This document shows positions 40,616-48,829 of a stretch of DNA of 64,000 nt, piece after piece. Source of the stretch: an uncultured Rhodospirillaceae bacterium (GTDB lineage: Bacteria > Pseudomonadota > Alphaproteobacteria > Reyranellales > Reyranellaceae); contig CAMFGZ010000004.1 of the NCBI GenBank assembly GCA_945952105.1, positions 124,001 to 188,000 of the forward strand, in the 5' to 3' direction. The notes under the pieces were generated by a model. The model was not told the DNA's origin and searched no databases. It saw only the letters and a list, made by a program, of their open reading frames with translations. Position 1 is the first letter of the stretch. The number at the start of each line of letters is the position of its first letter. The translations under genes and the position numbers were made by a program.

Positions 40616-41630
40616 TCCTCGAGGATACGCCGGCTTCGGCGAAGGTCGCCATGCCGTTGTGGCAGGCGGCGGCGGCCTTGAGCAGCGGCACGGCGAGCGC
40701 CGCGGCAGAGGCTTCGCCCAGGCGCATCTCCAGGTCGAGCAGCGGGCGCAGGCCGATCTCGGTGAGGAGACGCGTGTGGCCGGGCTCGGCCGAGCGGTGC
40801 GCCACCAGGCAATGGTCGAGTGCGCGGCGGTCCACCGCGTAGAGCATCGCGGCAGCGGCGGTGCAGGCATAGCCGTCGAGCAGCACCGGGATGCGGCCCA
40901 TGCGGGCGGCCACGATGGCGCCGGTCAGGGCCGCGAATTCCTCGCCGCCCACGGCCGCCAGCAGTTCCAGCGGATCGCGACGCGCGACGGCGTCCTTGTG
41001 GCGGGCCAGCGCCTCGTCGATCACCGCGATCTTGTGCGCCAGCGCCTTGCCGGTGACGCCGGTGCCGGGACCGGCCCAGTCGGCGCCGGTGCCGCCGAAC
41101 AGCGCCGCGCAGAGCGTGGCGGCGGCGGTGGTGTTGGAGATGCCCATCTCGCCCAGGCACAGCACGTCGAGGCCGGGCTCGGCGGCCATCATGCCGTAGG
41201 CCATCGCGTTGGCCGCGCGCGTCTCGTCCATCGCCGGGCCTTGCGTGAAGTCGGCGGTGGGGTGGTCGAGGTCGAGTTCGTAGATGCGCAGGTCGGCGTC
41301 GATGGCGGCGGCGAGCTGGTTGATCGCCGCACCTCCGTTGGTGAAGTTCTTCACCATCTGCTGCGTGACTTCCGGCGGATAGGCCGAGACGCCACGCGCG
41401 GCCACGCCATGGGTGCCGACGAACACCACGACGCGCGGACGCTCGACCCGCGGCTGGGCGCGGCCCTGCCAGCAGGCCAGCCATTCGGCGATCTCCTCCA
41501 GCCGGCCGAGCGAGCCCGGCGGCTTGGTCAGTTCGGCCTGGCGGCGCACCACCTCGGTCTGGGCGGTGAGATCGGGTCCCGGCAGGTCGCGCAGGATCCG
41601 GCGCATTTCGTCGAAGGAGGCAGCCGACAT
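40608..41630 (-). CDS. cobT: Nicotinate-nucleotide:dimethylbenzimidazole phosphoribosyltransferase
   Basis: This 340-aa enzyme activates the lower ligand of cobalamin by making alpha-ribazole phosphate. Conserved segments are TKPPGSLGRLEEIAEWLA, VVVFVGTHGVAARGVSAYP and LCLGEMGISNTTAAATL. The catalytic glutamate E306 lies in LDLEMRLGEASAAAL. I chose the ATG at 41630, because the much longer frame is antisense to cobS. It is divergent from cobS with only 54 nt between, and no cobalamin riboswitch is visible there. Confidence 0.95.
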   Translation of the reverse strand: MSAASFDEMRRILRDLPGPDLTAQTEVVRRQAELTKPPGSLGRLEEIAEWLACWQGRAQPRVERPRVVVFVGTHGVAARGVSAYPPEVTQQMVKNFTNGGAAINQLAAAIDADLRIYELDLDHPTADFTQGPAMDETRAANAMAYGMMAAEPGLDVLCLGEMGISNTTAAATLCAALFGGTGADWAGPGTGVTGKALAHKIAVIDEALARHKDAVARRDPLELLAAVGGEEFAALTGAIVAARMGRIPVLLDGYACTAAAAMLYAVDRRALDHCLVAHRSAEPGHTRLLTEIGLRPLLDLEMRLGEASAAALAVPLLKAAAACHNGMATFAEAGVSSRNA

Positions 41631-41684
41631 TGTTCGTCCGGGGGCATTCTGGAAGGGGCCGGACCATCCTATATTCAGGAGACC

Positions 41685-42512
41685 ATGACCAGTCCCAACG
41701 AGCCCTCCTCCCCATCCTTCGGAGGCGGCGGCGCCAACCGCCCCACCTCGTTCGACGAATGGCTGCAGGCCTTCAAGGAACAGATGACGTTCTTTACGGG
41801 GCTGAAGCTCGATGTCGGCCTGCCGCGCTGGCAGCTGGCCGACGTCCTGCCGGTGCTGCCCTTCGTGGGCGCCGCGATCGGCCTGGCCTCGGGCCTCGTC
41901 TTCGCCATCGTGCGCGGCATTGCCGGTCCCGGCTGGCTGGCGGCGGTGCTGGCGGTCGGCGCCGCGGTCATTCTGACGCGCGCCCTGCATGAAGACGGGC
42001 TGGCCGACACCGCCGACGGGCTGGGGCCGCACGCGCTGGAGCCGGCGCGCCGGCTGGAGATCATGCGCGACAGCCGCAACGGCACTTTCGGTGTGCTGGC
42101 GCTGGCGCTCGGCGTGCTGATCAAGGTCGCCTGCCTCGCGCAGTTCGGCAGTGCGACCGGCCTCGTCGTGCTGATCTCGGCGCATGCGCTGTCGCGCGCC
42201 GTGCTGGCCTATCCACTGCTCGCTTTCTCGCCGGTCCACGATAACGGGCTGGGCTCCATGGCCGGCAAGCCGACCGACAACGACGTCTGGCTCACCATCG
42301 CCATCGGCGCAGGCCTCGCCTTCCTGCTCCTGCTCGGCAAGGGCCTGTTCGTGGCGATCCTGGCGCCGCTCGCCGCCATGGCCTCGGCCTGGTTCGCCAC
42401 GCACTGGATCGCCAAGCGGCTCGGCGGCTACACCGGCGATACGCTCGGAGCCGTCCAGCAGAAGGCCGAGATCGTCTTCCTCGTGGTGGCGGCGCTGTTC
42501 ATCGGCCGCTAA
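41685..42512 (+). CDS. cobS: Adenosylcobinamide-GDP ribazoletransferase (cobalamin synthase)
   Basis: This 275-aa membrane enzyme joins adenosylcobinamide-GDP to alpha-ribazole, the last assembly step of cobalamin. ALHEDGLADTADGLG is the family signature, and RRLEIMRDSRNGTFGVLAL follows. Several hydrophobic helices cover residues 60-270. The first 30 residues are polar and Ser/Gly/Pro-rich. The start is ATG 41685 with AGGAGA upstream. It heads the cobS, cobC-like, methyltransferase, cobU operon. Confidence 0.95.
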   Translation: MTSPNEPSSPSFGGGGANRPTSFDEWLQAFKEQMTFFTGLKLDVGLPRWQLADVLPVLPFVGAAIGLASGLVFAIVRGIAGPGWLAAVLAVGAAVILTRALHEDGLADTADGLGPHALEPARRLEIMRDSRNGTFGVLALALGVLIKVACLAQFGSATGLVVLISAHALSRAVLAYPLLAFSPVHDNGLGSMAGKPTDNDVWLTIAIGAGLAFLLLLGKGLFVAILAPLAAMASAWFATHWIAKRLGGYTGDTLGAVQQKAEIVFLVVAALFIGR

Positions 42513-42547
42513 GAAGACGGCCGCTTTGTAAGTATCGGAGGAAGAGC

Positions 42548-43216
42548 ATGGCGACGGGCGCGAAGATCACCGGAGCGGTCACGCGGTGGTGGTGGGTGCG
42601 GCATGCCGTGGTCCCCAATCCGGAGCGCCGCTGCTACGGCCAGTCCGACATGGACTGCGACGTGAGCAACGAGGAACTGTTCCGTCACCAGGCGAAGCTG
42701 CTTCCCAAGGGCGCGGTCTGGTACGCCTCCAACCTTCTGCGCGCGCGCAAGACCGCCGAGCATCTCGCGAAGGCCGGCGCGGACATGGACAAGCTGCACA
42801 TCGATCCCGATCTCGCCGAGCAGCATTTCGGCAACTGGCAGGGTCTCACCTATGTCGAGATCGCCGAGAACCATGCCGACAACCATCTCTTCTGGTTGGG
42901 ACCGCCGGAGTTCCGGCCCGAGGGCGGCGAGAGCTTCGTCGACCTGCGCGATCGCACGGTGCGTTCGATCGACCGGCTGACCGCCGAGCACAAGGGCCGC
43001 GACATCGTGGCGACGGCGCATGGCGGCACGATCCGCGCGGCGCTGGCGCACGCCTTCGACCTGCATCCCGAGGCGGCGGTCCGCTTCGAGATCGACAATG
43101 TCTCGATCACCATGATCGAGCATTTCGAGCAGGCCAATCCGGCGCACGCCTGGCGCGTGGCCTTCGTGAACTACATGCCGCGCGCGCTCGCCTTCGCCCA
43201 GGGCGGACCTGCGTGA
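42548..43216 (+). CDS. cobC: Histidine phosphatase, probable alpha-ribazole phosphatase (CobC-like)
   Basis: This 222-aa protein of the phosphoglycerate mutase-like family has the phospho-accepting H19 in WWWVRHAVV (RHA rather than the usual RHG). A second histidine lies in ATAHGGTIRAAL. The position between cobS and cobU suggests dephosphorylation of alpha-ribazole phosphate or of cobalamin phosphate. The family is broad, so this rests partly on context. The stop overlaps the next gene by GTGA. Confidence 0.8.
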   Translation: MATGAKITGAVTRWWWVRHAVVPNPERRCYGQSDMDCDVSNEELFRHQAKLLPKGAVWYASNLLRARKTAEHLAKAGADMDKLHIDPDLAEQHFGNWQGLTYVEIAENHADNHLFWLGPPEFRPEGGESFVDLRDRTVRSIDRLTAEHKGRDIVATAHGGTIRAALAHAFDLHPEAAVRFEIDNVSITMIEHFEQANPAHAWRVAFVNYMPRALAFAQGGPA

Positions 43217-44058
43217 CGGTGCCGGGCAAGAGCCTCGCGGAACTGGCGGCCGACCAGGCCGCCCACTGGAAGGGCGCCGGCGGCAGGAGCTGGATGGGCT
43301 CGATCGAGCGGATCGAGCGCAGCGTCGCGGAGTTCAGCGCATCGGCGCTCGCCGCGGCCGACGTCCGCCCGGGCGAGACCGTCATCGACGTCGGATGCGG
43401 CCTCGGCGGCACGACGGCGGTGCTTGCTGAAAAGGCGGACTCGGTTCTCGGCGTCGACATCTCCGACATGCTGATCGAGGCCGCGAGAGCCAAAGGGATC
43501 GCCCGTGCCGACTTCCGCGTCGCCGATGCCGCGACGTATCCTTTCGGACCTGCGTTCGCCGACCTCGTCTTCTCGCGCTTCGGCGTCATGTTCTTCGCCG
43601 ACCCGGTGGCGGCCTTCCGCAACCTGCGGCAGGCCCTGAAGCCGTCGGGACGGCTGGTGTTCCTCTGCTGGCGGACGGCGGCGGAGAACCCCTGGAGCCT
43701 CGCGCCGGTACGCGCCGCTGCACCCTTCCTGCCGCCGTTGCCGCGGCCCGGCCCGGAAGATCCCGGGCAGTTCTCCTTCGGTGAGCGGGCGCGGGTGGAG
43801 CGCATCCTCACGCAGGCGGGTTTCGGCTCGCTCTCGCTCGAGTCGCTCGACCGGCCGGTGTTCATGGGCGCATCGGTCGGCGACATCGTCGAGGCCGCCG
43901 GCCGTTTCGGACCACTGGCGCGGGCCTTCGCCGACGCGACGCCCGGGCAAGCCGCCCAGGCCAAGGCGGCGATCGCCGAAAGCCTGCAGCCGCATGTGAA
44001 GCCGGACGGCATTTACCTGCCTGGCGCCTGCTGGCTGGTGAGGGCGCGGCCGGCCTGA
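43213..44058 (+). CDS. Class I SAM-dependent methyltransferase inside the cobalamin operon
   Basis: This 281-aa protein has the SAM-binding motif I VIDVGCGLGGTTAVLAEKA and LGVDISDMLIEAARAKG. FSRFGVMFFADPVAAFRNLRQALKPSGRLVF is the post-motif block of small-molecule methyltransferases of the UbiE type. It starts at GTG 43213, coupled to cobC, and its stop overlaps the cobU ATG by one base. It does not resemble the class III corrin-ring methyltransferases. The substrate is unknown. Confidence 0.9.
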   Translation: MTVPGKSLAELAADQAAHWKGAGGRSWMGSIERIERSVAEFSASALAAADVRPGETVIDVGCGLGGTTAVLAEKADSVLGVDISDMLIEAARAKGIARADFRVADAATYPFGPAFADLVFSRFGVMFFADPVAAFRNLRQALKPSGRLVFLCWRTAAENPWSLAPVRAAAPFLPPLPRPGPEDPGQFSFGERARVERILTQAGFGSLSLESLDRPVFMGASVGDIVEAAGRFGPLARAFADATPGQAAQAKAAIAESLQPHVKPDGIYLPGACWLVRARPA

Positions 44059-44627
44059 TGGAGCACATCTCGACGTTCCCGCTGCCGCCGGTGAGCCTCG
44101 TCCTGGGCGGCGCGCGCTCAGGAAAAAGCACTCATGCCGAGCGCATGGTCGCCGGCACCCTGCACGGCGCGTCACCACGGCCGGCGGTCTATATCGCCAC
44201 CGCCGAGGCCGGGGACATGGAGATGGCGACCCGCATCATGGCGCATCGCGCCCGGCGCGGCGTCGGCTGGACCACCATCGAGGAGCCGCTGAAGCTTGCC
44301 GAGGCGCTGGAGCGGGCCGGGTCGCACGGCCAGCCGGTGCTGGTCGACTGCCTGACGCTCTGGCTCTCGAACCTCATGCATGCCGGCGAGGATGTCGACG
44401 AGGCGACCGACGAGCTGGTGCGGTCACTGGATGATCACGGCCAGCCGGTCGTCTTCGTCAGCAACGAGCTGGGCCTCGGACTGGTGCCCGAGACGCCGCT
44501 CGGCCGGTCCTTCCGGGACGCGATGGGCCGCATGAACATGCGCATTGCCGAGCGCGCCGACCGGGTGATCTTCATGGCCGCCGGACTGCCCCTGATGATG
44601 AAGGACCGACCCGCGCCCGGTCGCTGA
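44058..44627 (+). CDS. cobU: Adenosylcobinamide kinase / adenosylcobinamide-phosphate guanylyltransferase
   Basis: This 189-aa bifunctional enzyme (called CobP in Pseudomonas) activates adenosylcobinamide to its GDP form, the substrate of CobS. The P-loop GGARSGKS is at residues 17-24. RIMAHRARRGVGWTTIEEP contains the histidine region used for guanylylation, and VLVDCLTLWLSNLM is the conserved central motif. The translation is coupled to the upstream methyltransferase. The 106-nt gap before the next gene shows no clear terminator. Confidence 0.95.
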   Translation: MEHISTFPLPPVSLVLGGARSGKSTHAERMVAGTLHGASPRPAVYIATAEAGDMEMATRIMAHRARRGVGWTTIEEPLKLAEALERAGSHGQPVLVDCLTLWLSNLMHAGEDVDEATDELVRSLDDHGQPVVFVSNELGLGLVPETPLGRSFRDAMGRMNMRIAERADRVIFMAAGLPLMMKDRPAPGR

Positions 44628-44733
44628 CCGCCTCAATTGGGTCCGGAATCGCGGCCCGAAACATGGTATGATTCAGCTCTTGTGACCATCCAGGCGCTCC
44701 CTCGGCGTCGGTCGCCAGCCAACGGAGCATAAA

Positions 44734-45420
44734 ATGAAGCTCGATCGCCGAACCGTCCTTTCGGGGACTGTGGCCGCCTTTGCCGCGCCGATCCTCACCT
44801 CGATGCCGGCGCGCGCCGATGCCAAGCGCCAGTCGCTGGTCGATTCGTGCCTCGCCACCGCCCGCAAGATCCTGGGCGGGCCCGACTTTCCCGACGCCGC
44901 CAAGCAGATGGGCACGGCGCGCGGCGTCCTGATCATCCCCGAGCTGGTGCAGGGCGGCTTCATCTTCGGCGCCGCCGGCGGCCGCGGCGTGTTGCTGGGC
45001 CGCAACTCGCCCAACAACTGGAGCTACCCGGCCTTCTACGGCATGGGCTCCGGCAGCGTCGGCCTCCAGGTCGGCGGCAAGGTGTCCGAGATCGTGTTCA
45101 TCATCCGGACCGAGAAGGGCCTGCAGGCGATCATCGACCACAAGTTCAAGTTCGGCGCGGAGGCGGGCGTGACCATGGTCGCGGTCGGCATCGGCCTCGA
45201 AGGCGCCTCGACGGCGGCCGGCGGTGCCGACATCGTGGCCTTCGCCAACTCGCAGGGCCTGTTCGCCGGCGCCTCGATCGAGGGGTCCTACATCGACGCC
45301 GACAACGACTGGAACGCGCTCTATTACGGCGGCGGCGCCAACGCGAAGGGCGTCATCCTCGACCGCCGCTACACCAACCCGGGCGCCGAGCCGCTCCGGC
45401 AGTATCTGTCGAAGTGGTAG
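44734..45420 (+). CDS. Exported SYLF-domain (YSC84-like) lipid-binding protein
   Basis: This 228-aa protein has a Tat-like leader (MKLDRRTVLSGTVAAFAAPI, cleaved near ARA). A SYLF domain follows: ARGVLIIPELVQGGFIFGAAGGRGVLL, then YPAFYGMGSGSVGLQVGGK. SYLF domains bind phosphoinositides in eukaryotes; bacterial members are periplasmic proteins of unclear role. It is monocistronic and ends against a perfect inverted repeat (R2). Confidence 0.9.
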   Translation: MKLDRRTVLSGTVAAFAAPILTSMPARADAKRQSLVDSCLATARKILGGPDFPDAAKQMGTARGVLIIPELVQGGFIFGAAGGRGVLLGRNSPNNWSYPAFYGMGSGSVGLQVGGKVSEIVFIIRTEKGLQAIIDHKFKFGAEAGVTMVAVGIGLEGASTAAGGADIVAFANSQGLFAGASIEGSYIDADNDWNALYYGGGANAKGVILDRRYTNPGAEPLRQYLSKW

Positions 45421-45444
45421 GAGGCCGATAGGAACGGCGCTATC

Positions 45445-45503
45445 GGAGCGCGCCACTCCAGTGGCGCCTCATGATTTTGAGCGCCACTGGAGTGGCGCGC
45501 TCC
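45445..45503. repeat. Palindromic repeat R2, copy A
   Basis: The arms 45445-45467 and 45481-45503 are perfect 23-bp inverted complements around a 13-nt loop. Each arm contains its own palindrome (GCGCCACT-CC-AGTGGCGC). It lies between the convergent SYLF and CoA-transferase genes. A second, altered copy is at 62752-62824, also between convergent genes. A bidirectional terminator role is likely. Confidence 0.8.
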
Positions 45504-45509
45504 AATGAG

Positions 45510-46169
45510 CTAAGCGACCTTCAGCCCCGCCGCGATCGTGAGCTTCGCCTTCGTCTTGGCCTTCACCTCGTCGACGGTGACGCCATCGGCGAGCTGGATC
45601 AGGGTCACACCGCCGTTGCCCTTCTTGTCGACGGTGAAGACGCCCAGTTCGGAGATGACCATGTCGACCACGCGCCGGCCGGTCAGCGGCAGGGTGCATT
45701 CGCTGAGCAGCTTCGAGGCGCCGTCCTTGGAGACATGCTCCATGGTGACGATCACGCGCTTCACGCCGGCGACCAGGTCCATCGCGCCGCCCATGCCCTT
45801 TACCATCTTGCCCGGGATCATCCAGTTGGCGAGATCGCCGTTCTCCGCCACTTCCATGGCGCCGAGGATGGATAGATCGATATGGCCGCCGCGAATCATC
45901 GCGAAGCTGTCGGCCGAGCTGAAGTAGGACGTGCCCTTCACCTCGGTCACGGTCTGCTTGCCGGCGTTGATGATGTCGGCATCGACTTCGTTGTCGTAGG
46001 GGAAGGGGCCGACGCCCAACATGCCGTTCTCGCTCTGCAGCGTGATGTCGACGTCCTCGGGTACGTAGTTCGACACCAGCGTCGGAATACCGATGCCGAG
46101 GTTCACGTAGAAGCCGTCTTCCAGTTCCTTGGCGGCGCGTGCCGCCATCTGATCGCGGGTCCAGGCCAT
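45510..46169 (-). CDS. scoB: 3-oxoacid CoA-transferase, subunit B
   Basis: This 219-aa subunit B of a family I CoA-transferase has the catalytic glutamate E47 in [29 protein letters not shown] and [17 protein letters not shown] are family blocks. It moves CoA between succinyl-CoA and a 3-oxoacid such as acetoacetate. The substrate could instead be 3-oxoadipate, which the sequence does not settle. The ATG at 46169 has AGGAGAG upstream and starts 10 nt after subunit A. Confidence 0.92.
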   Translation of the reverse strand: MAWTRDQMAARAAKELEDGFYVNLGIGIPTLVSNYVPEDVDITLQSENGMLGVGPFPYDNEVDADIINAGKQTVTEVKGTSYFSSADSFAMIRGGHIDLSILGAMEVAENGDLANWMIPGKMVKGMGGAMDLVAGVKRVIVTMEHVSKDGASKLLSECTLPLTGRRVVDMVISELGVFTVDKKGNGGVTLIQLADGVTVDEVKAKTKAKLTIAAGLKVA

Positions 46170-46179
46170 CGTTCTCTCC

Positions 46180-46881
46180 TCAAGCCTTGCGGATTGTGCG
46201 CTGTTCGATCTGCTTGTCGTAGGGCGCACCGCAGAAGATGCGCTTCACGAAGACCGCCGGTGTATGGATCTGGTCCGGATCGAGTTCGCCGACCGGCACG
46301 AGTTCCTCGACCTCGGCGACGCACATCTTCGCCGCCGTCGCCATCATCGGATTGAAGTTACGCGCGGCCTTCCGGTAGATCAGGTTTCCCGACGTATCGC
46401 CCTTCCAGGCCTTCACCAGCGCGATGTCGCCGAACAGGCCGCGCTCCATCACATATTCCTCGCCGTCGAAGACCTTGGTCTCCTTGCCCTCGGCCACCAG
46501 CGTGCCGACGCCCGTCTTGGTGTAGAAGGCCGGGATGCCCGCGCCGCCGGCGCGGCAGCGCTCGGCCAGGGTGCCCTGCGGGTTGAACTCAAGCTCCAGC
46601 TTGCCCTCGAGATAGAGCTTGGCGAAGGTCTTGTTCTCTCCGACATAGGAGCTGATCATCTTCTTCACCTGCCCGGTCTCGAGCAGCAGGCCGAGGCCCG
46701 CGCCATCGATGCCGGCATTGTTCGACACGCAGGTGAGGCCCTTCACGCCGGAATCGCGCACCGCGCGGATCAGCTTGTCGGGGATGCCGACCAGGCCGAA
46801 GCCGCCGCACATCAGCATCAGATCGTCGCGCAGCAGGCCTTCGAGGGCCGACTTCGCATCCTTGTAGACCTTGTTCGCCAT
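46180..46881 (-). CDS. scoA: 3-oxoacid CoA-transferase, subunit A
   Basis: This 233-aa subunit A has the glycine-rich CoA-binding loop [16 protein letters not shown] and the blocks [17 protein letters not shown] and [13 protein letters not shown] [33 protein letters not shown] is typical of succinyl-CoA:3-ketoacid transferases. It is the first gene of the A/B pair. The crotonase gene upstream ends in the same direction after a 76-nt gap, so all may be one fatty-acid or ketone catabolism transcript. Confidence 0.92.
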   Translation of the reverse strand: MANKVYKDAKSALEGLLRDDLMLMCGGFGLVGIPDKLIRAVRDSGVKGLTCVSNNAGIDGAGLGLLLETGQVKKMISSYVGENKTFAKLYLEGKLELEFNPQGTLAERCRAGGAGIPAFYTKTGVGTLVAEGKETKVFDGEEYVMERGLFGDIALVKAWKGDTSGNLIYRKAARNFNPMMATAAKMCVAEVEELVPVGELDPDQIHTPAVFVKRIFCGAPYDKQIEQRTIRKA

Positions 46882-46957
46882 CGCTGTGTTCCGTCCTCGC
46901 CTGCCCGTAATCGCTCGGGGGTGTCGGCATATGGAAGGGCCGGCGCTTGCCTGTCAA

Positions 46958-47755
46958 TCAGTCGCGAATCGTGCGCTTTCCGGCGACGAATTCGCCCATC
47001 AGCCGGTGCCCACCGTCGCTCACCGCGAGGTCCATGAACAGGGTCCGCTCAACGGCGAGCCCCTGTGACAAGGGCGTTTCGGTGGCCGACCGGATCAGCC
47101 GCTTGATGTGCGCCACGGCCCGCGGCGGCTGCGCCGCCAGGCGCCTCGCCATCGTCATCGCAGGGTCGAGAACCGGCCCGTCGACCGCCGCATGAACCAT
47201 GCCAAGGGCGGCCGCCTCGTCGGGCGACACGGTCCGGCCCATCAGCGACAGTTCGAGGGCGCGGGCCTCGCCCACGAGCCGCACGAGACGCTGCGTCCCC
47301 CCGGCGCCCGCGAGGATGCCGATGTTGATCTCGGGCTGGCCCAGCCAGTAGGGCCCGCGCTCGGCCAGGCGGAAGTCGCAGGCCATGCAGAATTCGAAGC
47401 CGCCGCCCATGGCGGTGCCGTTGATCGCGGCGATCACCGGCTTGGGCGCCGCTTCGAGGCGGTTCAGAATCTTGTGAAACGCGCTCTCGGGTGACAGCCG
47501 GTCGAGCGAGAAGCTCGCGCCCTTGGCGCGTAGCTTCTCCGAGAGGCCGAGCAGTTCCGAGACATCGTAATGCTCGATGAACACACCCTTCAGCGCACCG
47601 GTGAAGACCAGCACGCGCACGGCATCGTCGCCCAGCAGCCCGTCGACCGCGGCGTCGAGTTCGCCCACCATCGCGGCGTTCATGTAGCCCTTGGGCGGGT
47701 TGTTGAAGCGAACGATGGCAACGGCTTCGCGCCGTTCGATTTCGATCAGGGACAT
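46958..47755 (-). CDS. Enoyl-CoA hydratase/isomerase (crotonase) family protein
   Basis: This 265-aa crotonase-fold protein keeps the second oxyanion-hole region INGTAMGGGFEFCMACDFRLA and the conserved glutamate in GQPEINIGILAGAGGTQRL. The first oxyanion segment, normally AGAD, reads GVFIEHYDVSEL here, so the first half of the active site is altered. It may be a hydratase, an isomerase or a hydrolase with different chemistry. It begins 4 nt after the EamA transporter gene and is probably co-transcribed with it. Confidence 0.87.
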   Translation of the reverse strand: MSLIEIERREAVAIVRFNNPPKGYMNAAMVGELDAAVDGLLGDDAVRVLVFTGALKGVFIEHYDVSELLGLSEKLRAKGASFSLDRLSPESAFHKILNRLEAAPKPVIAAINGTAMGGGFEFCMACDFRLAERGPYWLGQPEINIGILAGAGGTQRLVRLVGEARALELSLMGRTVSPDEAAALGMVHAAVDGPVLDPAMTMARRLAAQPPRAVAHIKRLIRSATETPLSQGLAVERTLFMDLAVSDGGHRLMGEFVAGKRTIRD

Positions 47756-47759
47756 GCGT

Positions 47760-48650
47760 TCAATTCTTCCTGTCCAGGATCACGATGGCAATTCCCGCGA
47801 TCACCAGCGCGGTGCCGAAGGCGAGCGGCCAGGTGATCGGTTCGCCCACCAGAACGACCGAGCTTGCGATGCCAAGCAGCGGCACGCCCAGCATGCCGAG
47901 CGAGCCGGTGACTGGCGGCAGGGCGCGTGCGACCGAGACGGCGGCCCAGGTCGCGGTCGGGCCGGCCAGTACGCCGAGATAGAGCAGCGAGATCGAGAGC
48001 GCGGGCCTGCCGAAGTCGAGATGGCCCGCCGGTTCGAGCGTGAACGCGAGCAGCCAGAGCAGCAGCGAGGCCACGCCCATCTGCCACGGCAGCACGTCGA
48101 GCGGCGACATGCGCCAGGCGTGCCGGCGCGCATGCAGGATGGCCAGCGCCCAGGTAAAGCCCGCGGCCAATAGCCAGGCATGGCCCAGCATCACGGTGCG
48201 GTCGTGCCAGTCGAAGCGCAACGGCTCGATCAGCACGACGATGCCGGCCACGCCGAGTGCTGCGCCAAGGAAGCCGCGGCGGCCGACCTTCTCGCCGACC
48301 ATCCAGGAGAGCGGCACCATCCAGAGCATGGTCGTGTAGGCCAGCACGGAGGAACGTCCCGGCGGCACGATCTGCACGCCGAGATTGGCGAAGGCGAAGA
48401 AGCAGGTTAGCTGCAGCGCGCCGACCGAGAGGATGATCGGCCAGTCGGCGCGGCCGGGCCAGGCCAGCCGCTTCAACGCGCCGACGAGAATGAAGGCCGT
48501 CGTCGCCGACAGGGTGGCGCGCGCCGCCGCCATCCAGATCGGCGTGCTGGCGCCCAGTCCGATCCGGATGACCGGCCAGGCGAGACCGAACAGCAAGACC
48601 ACGAGGCCGAGCTGCAGCCACGCCACGCGCGATGGCCGCGCGTCGCTCAT
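47760..48650 (-). CDS. EamA/DMT-family transporter
   Basis: This 296-aa integral membrane protein has about ten hydrophobic helices and two EamA repeats, for example FGLAWPVIRIGLGASTPIW in the first and LLWLLAFTLEPAG onward in the second. Such drug/metabolite transporters usually export metabolites or amino acids; the substrate is unknown. The ATG at 48650 follows GAGGAGGAAT. The long upstream frame is antisense-type shadow within gltB and repeat R3. Confidence 0.9.
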   Translation of the reverse strand: MSDARPSRVAWLQLGLVVLLFGLAWPVIRIGLGASTPIWMAAARATLSATTAFILVGALKRLAWPGRADWPIILSVGALQLTCFFAFANLGVQIVPPGRSSVLAYTTMLWMVPLSWMVGEKVGRRGFLGAALGVAGIVVLIEPLRFDWHDRTVMLGHAWLLAAGFTWALAILHARRHAWRMSPLDVLPWQMGVASLLLWLLAFTLEPAGHLDFGRPALSISLLYLGVLAGPTATWAAVSVARALPPVTGSLGMLGVPLLGIASSVVLVGEPITWPLAFGTALVIAGIAIVILDRKN

Positions 48651-48675
48651 GGAAGATTCCTCCTCGTCTCTTTTG

Positions 48676-48803
48676 CCCGTCGTCTCGACCGGAGCGCGCA
48701 GCGCGAAGTGGAGAGACCTTCGTTCCACCAAGAGCCGGCTAATCGTGGAGAGAAGGTCTCTCCACTTCGCCTCGCTACGCTCGGCTTCGGTCGAGACGAC
48801 GGG
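48676..48803. repeat. Long inverted repeat R3
   Basis: CCCGTCGTCTCGACCG (48676-48691) pairs with 48788-48803 over 16 bp. The inner arms 48703-48721 and 48752-48770 pair over 19 bp without mismatch. The whole 128-bp element can fold into one two-tier hairpin. It lies between gltB and the EamA transporter on the same strand. The outer arm recurs in the short palindrome at 16818. It is probably the gltB terminator and a member of a dispersed family. Confidence 0.8.
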
Positions 48804-48829
48804 AGATTGAGTAAAGTACTCGACCTCGC

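Noticed and set aside
41631..41684. A cobalamin riboswitch between cobT and cobS
   Set aside because: The gap is only 54 nt, too short for the aptamer, and has no B12-box sequence.
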